Assembly: GCA_905171695.1 (NCBI GenBank)
Contig: LR991653.1
Coordinates: 152,258 to 216,257 of the forward strand
DNA: 64,000 nt
Reading direction: 5' to 3'
Source of the DNA: Candidatus Methanoperedentaceae archaeon GB37
GTDB taxonomy: Archaea; Halobacteriota; Methanosarcinia; Methanosarcinales; EX4572-44
The notes under the pieces were generated by a model. That model was not told where the DNA came from, ran no database searches, and saw only the letters and a program-made list of their open reading frames with translations. The number at the start of each line of letters is the position of its first letter. Within the stretch, counting starts at the first letter, position 1. A program made the translations under genes and the position numbers. Positions 1 through 8,937 of this stretch are shown here, piece after piece.

Positions 1-4
1 AGTT

Positions 5-1342
5 ATGAGTATGGGTAAAATGAAAGGGGAAAAAATCCCACCCGGCTACAAGAAAACCGAAATCGGCATAATTCCGGAAGATTGGGAACTTGTAAAAATC
101 GGAGACGTATTTAATTTTAAAAATGGTCTGAACAAAGCAAAAGAATTTTTTGGCAAAGGAACTTCTATCGTTAACTATATGGATGTTTATCAGCATCCAG
201 GCATTACCAAAAAAGAGATAAAGGGTAAAGTAACAGTTACAAAAGACGAATTAAAAGCATATGAAGTCCGAAAGGGAGATACATTTTTTACTCGTACATC
301 TGAAACTGTAGAGGAAATCGGTATTGCATCTACCATTGTTGATGAAGTAAATGATACCGTGTTCAGCGGATTCATTTTAAGAGCACGACCAAAAAGTGAT
401 AGATTAAATCTAAATTTCAGGAAATATTGCTTTGCGTCACAAATAGTTAGAAAACAAATTATATCTACTAGTTCATATACCACACGAGCTCTGACAAATG
501 GCCGTTTATTATCAAATGTGTATGTCCCTGCACCAAAAACTCAAGAAGAGCAGTGCGCCATCGCCCGTGTTCTCTCGGATTTTGACCGCCTCATTGAGTC
601 GCTGGACAGGCTCATAGAGAAGAAGAAGCTCATCAAAAAGGGCGCGATGCAGCTTTTACTTACGGGTAAAAAGCGCCTGCCCGGATTTAAAGGCGAGTGG
701 GTGAGGAAGAAAACCGAAATCGGCATTATTCCAGAGGATTGGGAAGTGAGGAGGCTGGGGGAAGTTTGCAGAATCAATCCAGAATCTCTTTCCGAAAATA
801 CACCCAAAGAATTTGAATTTAATTATATTCCACTTGAATCAATAGATAAGGGACGTCTGAAGGGATTTAATAAGTTGAAATTTGAAAACGCTCCAAGTAG
901 GGCAAGAAGAGTGGTGAGAAAAGGAGACGTGTTACTTTCCACTGTAAGACCTTATCTTTTATCGCATTTTTATTATAACGGCTATCCCAAAAATACAGTT
1001 TGTTCAACTGGTTTTTCTGTATTACGGTGTAAATCGGACTTGTTAAGTAAGTATTTATATTTTCATTTGTTTTTTAAAACAATAAACAGGCAAATTGACA
1101 AAATTTTAGCGGGGTCTAATTATCCAGCAATTAATTCAAATGATGTTAAATCTTTCCAGATTTCCCTCCCACCCCTCCCCGAGCAGCGCGCCATCGCCCG
1201 CGTTCTCTCGGATATGGATGCAGAGATTGAAGCGCTTGAGAAGAAAAAGGAGAAGTGTGAGATGCTCAAAAAAGGTGCTATGCAGTCGCTTTTAACTGGG
1301 AAGGTGAGGTTGAAAGATCATATTGATGAGGTGCTAGCATGA
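5..1342 (+). CDS. hsdS: Type I restriction-modification specificity subunit HsdS
   Basis: Specificity subunit that selects the DNA target for a type I restriction-modification complex. The protein has the usual two-fold layout. Two target-recognition domains each open with a KKTEIGIIPEDWE-type motif (about residues 16-30 and 234-246). Each is followed by a conserved helical spacer with the EQxAIARVLSDxD motif (about 185-225 and 395-440) and a KKGAMQ-LLTGK end. About 445 residues is normal for a two-domain HsdS. The reading frame is open to the left window edge, so the true start could lie upstream, but the PPGYKKTEIG beginning is typical. Its stop overlaps the hsdR start (ATGA), so they are co-transcribed. 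HsdM is not in the window and probably lies just upstream. Confidence 0.93.
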   Translation: MSMGKMKGEKIPPGYKKTEIGIIPEDWELVKIGDVFNFKNGLNKAKEFFGKGTSIVNYMDVYQHPGITKKEIKGKVTVTKDELKAYEVRKGDTFFTRTSETVEEIGIASTIVDEVNDTVFSGFILRARPKSDRLNLNFRKYCFASQIVRKQIISTSSYTTRALTNGRLLSNVYVPAPKTQEEQCAIARVLSDFDRLIESLDRLIEKKKLIKKGAMQLLLTGKKRLPGFKGEWVRKKTEIGIIPEDWEVRRLGEVCRINPESLSENTPKEFEFNYIPLESIDKGRLKGFNKLKFENAPSRARRVVRKGDVLLSTVRPYLLSHFYYNGYPKNTVCSTGFSVLRCKSDLLSKYLYFHLFFKTINRQIDKILAGSNYPAINSNDVKSFQISLPPLPEQRAIARVLSDMDAEIEALEKKKEKCEMLKKGAMQSLLTGKVRLKDHIDEVLA

Positions 1343-4300
1343 GCCGTATAAGCGTTGGTCAGGCTGAATGGGAAACACAGAGGAGAGTTGTTAATTTTTT
1401 CAAGGATGTTTTGGGTTATGATTATCTTGGTAACTGGGAGTATAGGGAAGGAAATTCCAATATTGAGGAGGAGTATTTAACCGCCTTTCTTGAGAGACAG
1501 GGTTATAGTGATGAGATAATCAGAAAAGCCATAGAGAAGTTGAAGAAGTCTGCGACCCATCAGCACAAAAGCCTTTATGATAAAAACAGGGAGGTTTATC
1601 AGCTTCTGAGGTATGGCGTGGATGTTAAGCCAGGTCCTTCAGAGCAATCCATTCATGTCCATTTCATTGATTGGGATAATCCAGAAAACAATCACTTTGC
1701 AATTGCCGAGGAAGTGACGGTAAGGGGTAAACATGTAAAGAGACCAGATATTGTTATCTATGTAAATGGCATTGCTGTTGGTGTTCTGGAGCTTAAAAGA
1801 TCGAGGATTTCGATAAGTGAGGGGATAAGGCAGAATCTGGATAACCAGGAAAAGGAGTTTATTCAGGACTTCTTTGCCACGATTCAGCTTGTGATGGCTG
1901 GGAATGATACGCAGGGATTGAGATACGGCACAATAGAAACGCCTGAAAGGTATTATCTGGAATGGAAAGAGGAAGCCCCTGAGTATGATCACAACAGAAA
2001 ACTTGCCATACCAAGAGCCTTGCCAAGAGAGAGCTGTGAGAGATCGGATAACATACTGGACTGTGATATTTACAGGCTGCTAAAGAGGGAGAGATTGCTG
2101 GAAATAATACATGATTTTATAGTCTTTGATGCTGGAATTAAAAAAATTCCAAGGCACAACCAGTATTTTGCAGTTAAGGCGTCACAGGGGAGTTTAAGGA
2201 AGAGAGAGGGCGGTATAATCTGGCATACTCAGGGAAGCGGCAAGTCTCTCATAATGGTCTGGATTGCAAGGTGGATAATTGAAAATATTACAGATAGCAG
2301 GGTTTTAATTATAACAGACAGGATAGAGCTTGATGAACAGATTGAGAAGGTCTTCAAGGGAGTTGGCGAATCGATTTACAGAACAAAGTCTGCCAGGGAT
2401 TTGATAGGGCAACTGAATAAGAAAGACGAGAATTTAATCTGCTCACTGGTTCACAAATTCGGGAGGGTTGAAGCGACAGAGAGGGATTATGAGGATTATA
2501 TAGAGGAGTTAAAAAGACGACTTCCCAGAGACTTCGAGCCAAAGGGAAATATATTCGTATTTGTGGATGAATGCCATAGAACCCAATCTGGAAAACTTCA
2601 CAGGGCGATGAAGAAGATTTTACCCGGTGCGGTCTTCATAGGTTTTACAGGGACTCCTCTCTTAAAGAAGGATAAACCCGCAACGCTCGAAGCGTTTGGC
2701 AAGTATATCCACACCTACAAGTTTGATGAGGGCGTGCAGGATGGTGTAATACTTGATTTGAGATATGAAGCGAGAGATGTGGATATAAGGGTGGTTTCTG
2801 AAGGAAGGATAGATAAGTGGTTCGAGGTCAAAACAAAAGGTCTATCTGACATTGGCAGGGCAGAGTTAAAGAAGAGATGGGGGACACTGAAGAAACTCTA
2901 CAGCTCGAGGAGCAGAATGGAGAAGATCGTTGCAGACATCTTCTTTGATTTTGAAACAAAGCCAAGACTTGCCACTGGGCGAGGTAATGCCATGCTTGTG
3001 GCTGGAAGCATCTATGAAGCCTGTAAATACTATGAGATTTTCAAATCGAGAGGTTTTGATAAGGTTGCTGTTGTAACATCCTATCGCCCTGGCATCGCGA
3101 CTATAAAAGGAGAGGAGACAGGAGAAGAGGGAGAGGCTGAAAACATAAAGAAATATGAGATATACAGGAGAATGATTGCTGAATTCTATGATATATCAGA
3201 GGAGGAAGCAGTAAAAGATTACTGGATTGATAAGTTTGAAAAAGATGTGAAAACGAAGTTTGTGGAAGAACCGGGGCAGATGAAATTGTTAATTGTGGTT
3301 GATAAACTCCTCACAGGATTTGATGCTCCAAGCGCCACCTGTCTATATATCGACAAACCCATGAGGGATCACGGATTGTTTCAGGCGATTTGCAGAGTTA
3401 ACCGACTGGACGATAAAGACAGGGGTGACGAGCTGGATAAAGACTATGGCTACATTGTGGACTACAGAGATCTATTTAACTGCATGGAGAAAGCCATAAA
3501 AGATTATACTTCTGGCGCCTTTGCAGAATTTGAGAGAGAAGATATAGAGGGTCTGTTAAAAGACAGACTGACAGACGGAAAGAAAAAGCTTGACGAGGCT
3601 ATTGAAAAAGTTGAACTCTTAACTGAAGGTGTAAAGTATCCAAAGGGAATAAACGAATACAAGGATTATTTCATTGGTGATAATTCAGAAGAAAAACAGC
3701 AACTCAGGCTTGAATTTTATAAAAGAGTATCCTCTCTGGTGAGAGCATATACGAACATAGCCAATGAACTGGATGAAGCAGGGTATTCCAAAAAAGAACA
3801 GGAAGAAATAAAGGAGAAAATCAAACATTATACTGCAATACGAGATGAACTAAAGCTAATGAGCGGCGACTATTTAGATTTAAAGGTTTTTGATCCAGCA
3901 ATGAGATACCTGATAGATTCATATATTCAGGCAGAAGAAAGCAAAACTCTGGCATCCTTTGAAGATACATCACTGCTTGAAATAATAACACGCGAAGGTT
4001 TACAGAAAGCAATTGAATCATTACCAGAAGCCATTGGAAAAAATAAAGAAGCTTTGGCTGAGACCATAGAAAACAACATAAGAAGATTAATCATAGATAA
4101 AAGAGATGTTAATCCTGCCTACTATGATAAAATGTCTAAAATTCTCAAGGATTTGATTGAAAAGAGAAAGAGGGAGGTTATTGATTACGAAGATTATCTT
4201 AAAGAAATAGAAAAATTAACTAAATTACTCCTAAATAGAGAGAGTGTTGAATATTCTTATCCTCTGAGCATAAAAAATAGCATGGCAAAAAGGGCAATTT

Positions 4301-4500
4301 ACGATAATTTAGAAGGTGTAGAAGATAGAGAAGAAGTCACAAATAGAATAGATGAAGCTATAAGAAAAACCAAGAAAGATAACTGGAGAGGGCATAGCAT
4401 AAAGGAGAGGCAGGTAAAGAATGCCATCAGAAAGATTTTGAGGGACGAGGAACTCTCCGAAAAAATCTTTGAAATAGTTCTAAAACAGGGTGAGTATTAG
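1339..4500 (+). CDS. hsdR: Type I restriction endonuclease subunit HsdR
   Basis: ATP-dependent translocase and nuclease subunit of the type I system. The N-terminal PD-(D/E)XK nuclease shows RPDIVIY followed by LELK (E151, K153). The SF2 motor follows, with Walker A GSGKS at about 299-303, a DECH box at 410-413 and a FTGTPL motif III. A second RecA lobe contains VVDKLLTGFDAPSATCLY and QAICRVNR. The C-terminal third is helical and binds the methylase core. A length of 1053 residues is normal. The start overlaps the hsdS stop by four bases and the stop abuts the next ATG directly, giving a tight operon. No disruption is visible, so the enzyme looks intact. Confidence 0.96.
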   Translation: MSRISVGQAEWETQRRVVNFFKDVLGYDYLGNWEYREGNSNIEEEYLTAFLERQGYSDEIIRKAIEKLKKSATHQHKSLYDKNREVYQLLRYGVDVKPGPSEQSIHVHFIDWDNPENNHFAIAEEVTVRGKHVKRPDIVIYVNGIAVGVLELKRSRISISEGIRQNLDNQEKEFIQDFFATIQLVMAGNDTQGLRYGTIETPERYYLEWKEEAPEYDHNRKLAIPRALPRESCERSDNILDCDIYRLLKRERLLEIIHDFIVFDAGIKKIPRHNQYFAVKASQGSLRKREGGIIWHTQGSGKSLIMVWIARWIIENITDSRVLIITDRIELDEQIEKVFKGVGESIYRTKSARDLIGQLNKKDENLICSLVHKFGRVEATERDYEDYIEELKRRLPRDFEPKGNIFVFVDECHRTQSGKLHRAMKKILPGAVFIGFTGTPLLKKDKPATLEAFGKYIHTYKFDEGVQDGVILDLRYEARDVDIRVVSEGRIDKWFEVKTKGLSDIGRAELKKRWGTLKKLYSSRSRMEKIVADIFFDFETKPRLATGRGNAMLVAGSIYEACKYYEIFKSRGFDKVAVVTSYRPGIATIKGEETGEEGEAENIKKYEIYRRMIAEFYDISEEEAVKDYWIDKFEKDVKTKFVEEPGQMKLLIVVDKLLTGFDAPSATCLYIDKPMRDHGLFQAICRVNRLDDKDRGDELDKDYGYIVDYRDLFNCMEKAIKDYTSGAFAEFEREDIEGLLKDRLTDGKKKLDEAIEKVELLTEGVKYPKGINEYKDYFIGDNSEEKQQLRLEFYKRVSSLVRAYTNIANELDEAGYSKKEQEEIKEKIKHYTAIRDELKLMSGDYLDLKVFDPAMRYLIDSYIQAEESKTLASFEDTSLLEIITREGLQKAIESLPEAIGKNKEALAETIENNIRRLIIDKRDVNPAYYDKMSKILKDLIEKRKREVIDYEDYLKEIEKLTKLLLNRESVEYSYPLSIKNSMAKRAIYDNLEGVEDREEVTNRIDEAIRKTKKDNWRGHSIKERQVKNAIRKILRDEELSEKIFEIVLKQGEY

Positions 4501-5202
4501 ATGAACGAAGTAAAGGATATGATGGTTAGAGAGTTCGAAGTTCTGGTTTATAAAAAGGATATTAAGAATTTTCATTTGAACGTCTTACCACCGAACGGAA
4601 AAGTAAGAGTCTCTGTCCCGAGAAATGTTTCAGACGATGCTATCCGAACGTTTGTCATCAAAAAATATCACTGGATTAAGAAACATGTTGAGTCATTTCA
4701 GGAACAGGAGAGACAGACCAAAAGAGAGTATGTTTCAGGGGAAAGTCATTATTTTAAGGGGAAAAGATACACGCTACGGGTAGAACAGGCTAAAAGACTG
4801 AAAATAGAGGTAAGGAATAAAAGATATATTTATTTCCACGTACCTGAACATTACACTCTTCAGCAAAGGCAAAACTATTATGAGAGATGGTTAAGAAATG
4901 AGCTAAAAAAAGAACTGGAGATTTTAGTGCCAAAGTGGGAGAAAATCATCGGGGTAAAAGTAAATCAGGTTAGAATAAAAAAGATGAAGACCAAATGGGG
5001 GAGCTGCAACCCCGATGCTAAGAGGATCTGGATAAATCTGGAACTCATAAAGAAACCAAGAGAATATCTGGAATATATAATAGTACACGAACTCGTTCAC
5101 TTATTGGAAAGAAATCATACCAGAAGATTTAAAGAAATTATGGATAAATATCTACCCAGATGGAGAATATACAAAAGACAGTTGAACGAATTTATATTAT
5201 AA
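4501..5202 (+). CDS. YgjP-like (DUF45) zinc metallopeptidase
   Basis: Member of the YgjP/DUF45 family of SprT/WLM-like metallopeptidases. The signature zinc site VHELVH lies at residues 195-200 (H196, E197, H200), followed by a third ligand region ERNHTRRF. Upstream is the family motif KTKWGSCNP. At 233 residues it has the family's normal length. It starts at the base after the hsdR stop codon, so it is translated with the restriction genes. DUF45 genes are frequent companions of type I systems, but their role there is not settled. Proteolytic control of the restriction complex is a guess. Confidence 0.9.
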   Translation: MNEVKDMMVREFEVLVYKKDIKNFHLNVLPPNGKVRVSVPRNVSDDAIRTFVIKKYHWIKKHVESFQEQERQTKREYVSGESHYFKGKRYTLRVEQAKRLKIEVRNKRYIYFHVPEHYTLQQRQNYYERWLRNELKKELEILVPKWEKIIGVKVNQVRIKKMKTKWGSCNPDAKRIWINLELIKKPREYLEYIIVHELVHLLERNHTRRFKEIMDKYLPRWRIYKRQLNEFIL

Positions 5203-5279
5203 TTGTAGTATGATTGATTTTGGCGGCGTGCGAAACTCCTCTGAAGCCTTCGCTCTTCTCGCCCTTCGCTCATCGGGTC

Positions 5280-5368
5280 TGCTAACAGGTGGATATATAG
5301 CTTCGCCGTTGGCTACTCCCAGATTCCTTGTTTCGCTCAGAACTTTGGATATGCTCAGAGTGTTAAAT
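5280..5368 (+). other. Possible degenerate attC-like site after the restriction operon
   Basis: The 3' part reads GATATGCTCAGA, two bases, then GTTA. That matches the L'/R' half of the clear attC at 50792-50882 over twelve consecutive bases plus the core start. The R'-like core GTTAAAT (5362-5368) fits GTTRRRY. An R''-like TGCTAAC sits at 5280-5286, giving 89 bp overall, close to the 91 bp of the clear site. The inner arms do not pair well, so this is either an eroded recombination site or coincidence. It overlaps the stop codon of the convergent glycosyltransferase. Confidence 0.25.
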
Positions 5369-6481
5369 AGCTCGATTATACACGTCCATGTATAATTTCA
5401 TCGTCTCTTCTGCGACCCGGCTCCAGTCGATCACGTTCTCTGGTCTCTTCGCGTGCATTCCGGAGAGTTGTTGAACTGTGTCTGTGAGTTCTCTCACTAT
5501 ATCCTTGTCTGGGTCGATTCCGATACAGGTCTCATTGTCTATGAACTCTTCAAGGGCGCTGCCTCTCAGGACGACGCATGGCGTTCCTGCTGCGAGTGCT
5601 TCGGCTGTCGTGATCCCGTATGCTTCGAGTCGTGAGGGCATTAGGAAGACGCCTGCTCTCTGGTATGCTTTGATCAGATCTTCACGTGCCACGCTCTGCT
5701 GCCAGGTTATCCGTTCTCTAACACCGAGTCGTTCTGCGAGTTTCATGAGCTTTCCTTCATACACGCCTCTTCCGATTATTGTGAGGTGGTGGGCTGGGAG
5801 GTTGGTGAGGGCGTGTATTATGTGCTGCACGCCCTTGTACTCTTCGAGCCTTCCGACGAAGAGGAGCATCTTTGGGTCCTTCTCAACAAGATTCTTCTCA
5901 AACTCGCTGAGGTCTATTCCATTCAGTATAACGGCAAACTTCTCTTCAGGAACCCTGAAATCCTCTTTTACCATCTTCTTTTCATGGTTTGATACGCAGA
6001 TGATTCGATCGGCACGGTTGAAGATTCTCCTGCCCTTGATCCGATAGGGGTAGAGCATGAGGTTTCGGATCCATGATTGGCTTCTCCCGTGATAGTGTGG
6101 TGTGAAGATGAAGATGCGGCTTCGTGACTCTGCTGCGTATAGCGCTGGCAGCGCGTGGTAGTTGTGGGCGTGAAGGATCTCGAATGTGTTCTCTCTTAGG
6201 TATTCTCTGAGGCTCTTTGAGCGAAAGATCGAGTCTTGGGGGGCGTACGAGTTGAATCGTCTCACTGTAACACCGTTTATCTCTTCTACCCTGGGCAGTT
6301 TTCCACTTGGGTCTGTTGTGAGCACTTCCACTCTGCAGCCCTTCTCTGCGAGGTGCTCGCTTATCTTCTGGACGTGCTGCTCAACGCCTCCGATCTCCGG
6401 GTGGTAGCGGTGGCAGACCTGTGTTATCTCTAGGTCGCTCAGCGTACGTATGCCTCCCGAAGCTCTCGATCGACCTCCCAC
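5363..6481 (-). CDS. Family 4 (GT-B) glycosyltransferase
   Basis: Retaining GT-B glycosyltransferase of the GT4 type, probably adding sugars to a surface glycan or lipid-linked oligosaccharide. The N-terminal part has the substrate-side GGVEQHV glycine loop typical of GT4 enzymes. The C-terminal nucleotide-sugar domain has LLFVGRLEEYKG and the EX7E region RLEAYGITTAEALAAG. No membrane segment or signal peptide is seen. The start is a GTG that overlaps the upstream glycosyltransferase by 43 bp; no better in-frame start is available, so the N-terminus is uncertain. It forms an operon with the family 2 enzyme upstream. Donor and acceptor cannot be read from sequence. Confidence 0.9.
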   Translation of the reverse strand: MGGRSRASGGIRTLSDLEITQVCHRYHPEIGGVEQHVQKISEHLAEKGCRVEVLTTDPSGKLPRVEEINGVTVRRFNSYAPQDSIFRSKSLREYLRENTFEILHAHNYHALPALYAAESRSRIFIFTPHYHGRSQSWIRNLMLYPYRIKGRRIFNRADRIICVSNHEKKMVKEDFRVPEEKFAVILNGIDLSEFEKNLVEKDPKMLLFVGRLEEYKGVQHIIHALTNLPAHHLTIIGRGVYEGKLMKLAERLGVRERITWQQSVAREDLIKAYQRAGVFLMPSRLEAYGITTAEALAAGTPCVVLRGSALEEFIDNETCIGIDPDKDIVRELTDTVQQLSGMHAKRPENVIDWSRVAEETMKLYMDVYNRAI

Positions 6482-7578
6482 TTCCCGTCTCCACGGCGAA
6501 GGAGTGCAAGACCGCCGAGAAGAAGCGATATCTGTGAGTCCATGAAGGAGTAGAGTGCTTCGAGCCTCCCAAGCCTGTTGGCTTGTCCCAGATAGACGAA
6601 TACGAGAAGGCTTGTCGTTGCGAGAGCGCCATAGATGAGATTGGTGGTGAAGAGTGAGTACAGGCCTAAAAGAAGGATTGTTATGAAGAGAGCTGGCGAT
6701 ACGATCATCATGAAGTAGTTCATTGGGAATACGATGCGCCCGAACCTGCCATACTCACTCTTGAAGAGAATATCTCTCTCTCGTAGGAGGAGGCGTATCA
6801 GACCCGTGCCACGTCTGTCCTTCTGCATGCGGCGCTTGAAGAATTGGCTCTGGCTTGCCTCAAAGAAGCGGATACTTGGGTCGATGATGCTCCGATAGCC
6901 CTGCCTTCGTATCTTCACAGCGAGCTCACTATCATCGGCAAGCGAGTCAGGGTCGATTGGAACGATGAGATCTTTTCTGAAAGCTGAGAAGGGTCCGTGG
7001 AATATCACTGTTGAGTCAAGGTATGATTCAAGCATCTGAGCCCTCAACTGGAGGCTCCGATATCCCTCTTCAACCCTTGACTCGTTGAGCACCACCTGAC
7101 GCCCACTGACAGCTCCAATGCTCGGATCTGCAAAGTTTGCAACGGCGTGAGAGAGAGCCTCCTTATCAAGGAGACTGTCGCAGTCGGTCTTTACCACCAC
7201 GTCTCCACGAGCCGCGGCATACCCCTCATTCAATGCGACTGCAAGCCCTCTCCTCTCGTTCTCCTCAATGATCCGTATGCTTGGAAACTTCTCTCTGTAC
7301 TCGCCTATTATCTGACGTGTGGAGTCTGTTGACGAGTCAACAAAGATTATCTCTATCATTTCTCTCGGATAGTCAAGCTCGAAGATATTATCAAGCTTTC
7401 TTGCAACGATCAACTCCTCATTGAACGTTGGTATCACGATGCTGACCTTGAGGCGACGGCTCAAGCTCTTCTCAGCAGGCGAGAGGTCGAGATCGACTCT
7501 CGTCGATAGTAGGAGATAGAATATGTAAGGCGCTCCAAATAAGACTGTTAAGAGCAAGAGAGATTCGATCACAAGCAC
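6439..7578 (-). CDS. Membrane-anchored family 2 glycosyltransferase
   Basis: Inverting GT-A glycosyltransferase with an N-terminal membrane helix (about residues 3-25) and two or three C-terminal helices (about 285-355). The catalytic domain begins VSIVIPTFNEE, has the FVDSSTDST segment, a DxD in KTDCDSL and a distal acidic pair in ADDSELAVKIRRQGY. A KRRMQKDRRG stretch stands where processive enzymes carry QxxRW. The layout resembles polysaccharide or dolichol-phosphate-type synthases acting on the cytoplasmic face of the membrane. It is the first gene of a two-gene operon. With aglB elsewhere in the window, a role in glycoprotein or exopolysaccharide assembly is plausible but not shown. Confidence 0.9.
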   Translation of the reverse strand: MLVIESLLLLTVLFGAPYIFYLLLSTRVDLDLSPAEKSLSRRLKVSIVIPTFNEELIVARKLDNIFELDYPREMIEIIFVDSSTDSTRQIIGEYREKFPSIRIIEENERRGLAVALNEGYAAARGDVVVKTDCDSLLDKEALSHAVANFADPSIGAVSGRQVVLNESRVEEGYRSLQLRAQMLESYLDSTVIFHGPFSAFRKDLIVPIDPDSLADDSELAVKIRRQGYRSIIDPSIRFFEASQSQFFKRRMQKDRRGTGLIRLLLRERDILFKSEYGRFGRIVFPMNYFMMIVSPALFITILLLGLYSLFTTNLIYGALATTSLLVFVYLGQANRLGRLEALYSFMDSQISLLLGGLALLRRGDGKWEVDRELREAYVR

Positions 7579-7641
7579 GCCTTCTCTATCTCACTCTGCA
7601 GGTAAAAGAAGCTTGTGCCAGCAAACCTTGCACCAGAAAAC

Positions 7642-7649
7642 TATATATC
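7642..7649 (+). promoter_or_regulatory. TATA box of tRNA-Pro
   Basis: TATATATC-type box centred about 36 bases before the mature tRNA 5' end. This fits a transcription start roughly ten bases upstream of the tRNA. A second TATAAAT at about 7659-7665 is too close to serve it. Confidence 0.5.
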
Positions 7650-7681
7650 GTCCAGTGCTATAAATCAACATCTTAAGTAGC

Positions 7682-7756
7682 GGGATAGTAGGGTAGCCTG
7701 GACGATCCTCGGGCCTTTGGGAGGCTCTGACCGCGGTTCAAATCCGCGCTATCCCA
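7682..7756 (+). tRNA. tRNA-Pro (anticodon TGG)
   Basis: Complete cloverleaf. The acceptor stem GGGATAG pairs with CTATCCC, and the discriminator is A. The D stem is GGGT/ATCC. The anticodon stem GGGCC/GGCTC has one G-U pair and the loop TTTGGGA places TGG at 7718-7720. The T arm is CGCGG TTCAAAT CCGCG. CCA is not encoded and no intron is present. An AT-rich accessory gene pair begins less than 100 bp downstream, which is a common position for integrated elements. Confidence 0.93.
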
Positions 7757-7841
7757 CTCAAAGATCATTTAACGAACCGAGCTTTTGCAAGGGCAAATCC
7801 CGAGGGGATTTGAGTGCTAGCGAAGGCGTCGAAATTTAGAC

Positions 7842-8651
7842 TTAGACTACTTTATTTGGAGTTACTATTCTTATTGGTTTTCCCTTCTCAACTTCTTTAT
7901 TCTTAATAGCATTAATCGTGTTTGAACTTAAAGGATGATATGATATAACAATAAGTGAATCTAAGTAAGGGATATATCTATCAATTTGTCCAAGTAATCT
8001 TTGAAGTTTTGATGTTTCCTTTAAATCATACTTAACTTCTATTCCAATTTTTGCACCACCTTTTGCACCACCAACAGAAACAACAGAAACCAATAAATCT
8101 ATTCTTTCATTTGAAGGTAATTTATATTCTCTATTCACATTAGCTTTCCGACCAAATTTAGTTAAGGAAGTTTCCATTACAGAAACTACTCCGTTAAGGA
8201 ATGGTTCTATTTGTTTGTGGAAATCAATTTCATCTCTCGGTTTAAATGACATAGAATATAATCTCCACATATGACTAATTATCTCGTCTACTACCACACC
8301 CAAATCTCCCATAGTTTCTTCTTTCTTCCCATCAATTTCCTTAAGCATTTCATCGTATTTTCCGTTTATATATTCTATCTCGTTCCAAAACTCATCTGCC
8401 AATCTATGCTTACCTAGACGAATAAGTGCCTGACGAGTCTGTTTTGTAGAGAGTTGTCTTGAAAGGATACCGATAAGTTTCACCTTTGGTATTTTATTGG
8501 GATCTATCTTTTTCTGTTCTGGAGGACCAAGATCTAAAGAAGGTATTTCTATTTCAGGAATCTCAATTTTTGGAATATCAATGTCTAAACCAAAGATGTC
8601 TTCTTCTCTTCTACTTTTTCTATTCGTTTTTCTTGTCTTTTTTCTTGGCAT
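7842..8651 (-). CDS. Putative PD-(D/E)XK nuclease-fold protein
   Basis: The C-terminal 80 residues look like a restriction-endonuclease fold: an NERIDLLVS strand with the acidic residue, then GIEVKYD giving E205 and K207, then a helix with QIDRY and the strand SLIVIS. This order is that of Holliday-junction-resolvase or restriction-like nucleases. The N-terminus is very basic (KKTRKTNRKSRR) followed by an IEIPEIEIP acidic/proline segment; the middle is helical. No specific family is recognised. It lies three bases after a tiny gene in the same orientation and is AT-rich compared with flanking genes, suggesting acquired DNA next to tRNA-Pro. Defence or mobile-element function is inference. Confidence 0.65.
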   Translation of the reverse strand: MPRKKTRKTNRKSRREEDIFGLDIDIPKIEIPEIEIPSLDLGPPEQKKIDPNKIPKVKLIGILSRQLSTKQTRQALIRLGKHRLADEFWNEIEYINGKYDEMLKEIDGKKEETMGDLGVVVDEIISHMWRLYSMSFKPRDEIDFHKQIEPFLNGVVSVMETSLTKFGRKANVNREYKLPSNERIDLLVSVVSVGGAKGGAKIGIEVKYDLKETSKLQRLLGQIDRYIPYLDSLIVISYHPLSSNTINAIKNKEVEKGKPIRIVTPNKVV

Positions 8652-8654
8652 GTT

Positions 8655-8828
8655 TTACTCACCAAGGTAGGTTTTATAGATTTGAACCAATTCACGATGA
8701 GAAAGTTTGGAAAGATATTTTTCTTTTATAATTCTTATTTCTTCATTTCGTTTAGAATTAATCTGAGATTTCTTTACTTGTTTTCCGATTGCTGTTCCAA
8801 CTTCTTTAAAGAGCTTTCCGATGCCCAT
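8655..8828 (-). CDS. Small basic protein upstream of the nuclease-like gene
   Basis: About 57 residues starting MGIGKLFKEVGTAIGKQVKK and ending in a helical LSHRELVQIYKTYLG segment. I chose the ATG at 8828 because a TATA box is centred about 26 bases upstream, which predicts a leaderless message beginning at this codon; a farther ATG at 8843 would fall between the TATA box and the start. It is co-transcribed with the nuclease-like gene three bases downstream. No family is recognised. The short C-terminal helix resembles oligomerisation tails of the SHOCT kind, but this is weak. Confidence 0.55.
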   Translation of the reverse strand: MGIGKLFKEVGTAIGKQVKKSQINSKRNEEIRIIKEKYLSKLSHRELVQIYKTYLGE

Positions 8829-8850
8829 AATATTCACACCCATTTTTTAT

Positions 8851-8858
8851 TTTATAAA
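8851..8858 (-). promoter_or_regulatory. TATA box of the small gene / nuclease pair
   Basis: TTTATAAA on the minus strand, centred about 26 bases before the ATG at 8828, the normal archaeal TATA-to-start distance for a leaderless transcript. Confidence 0.55.
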
Positions 8859-8937
8859 TCTTTTGAAAAGGCGCTGGAGCGAGCATTTCATTGAACACCA
8901 CTCTTCACTTGTCGTCAACACGTCTCTCAAGCTCAGA

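Noticed and set aside
7757-7841. Possible attC starting with ATTTAAC after tRNA-Pro
   Set aside because: No matching GTTRRRY core or complementary L arms within 150 bp.
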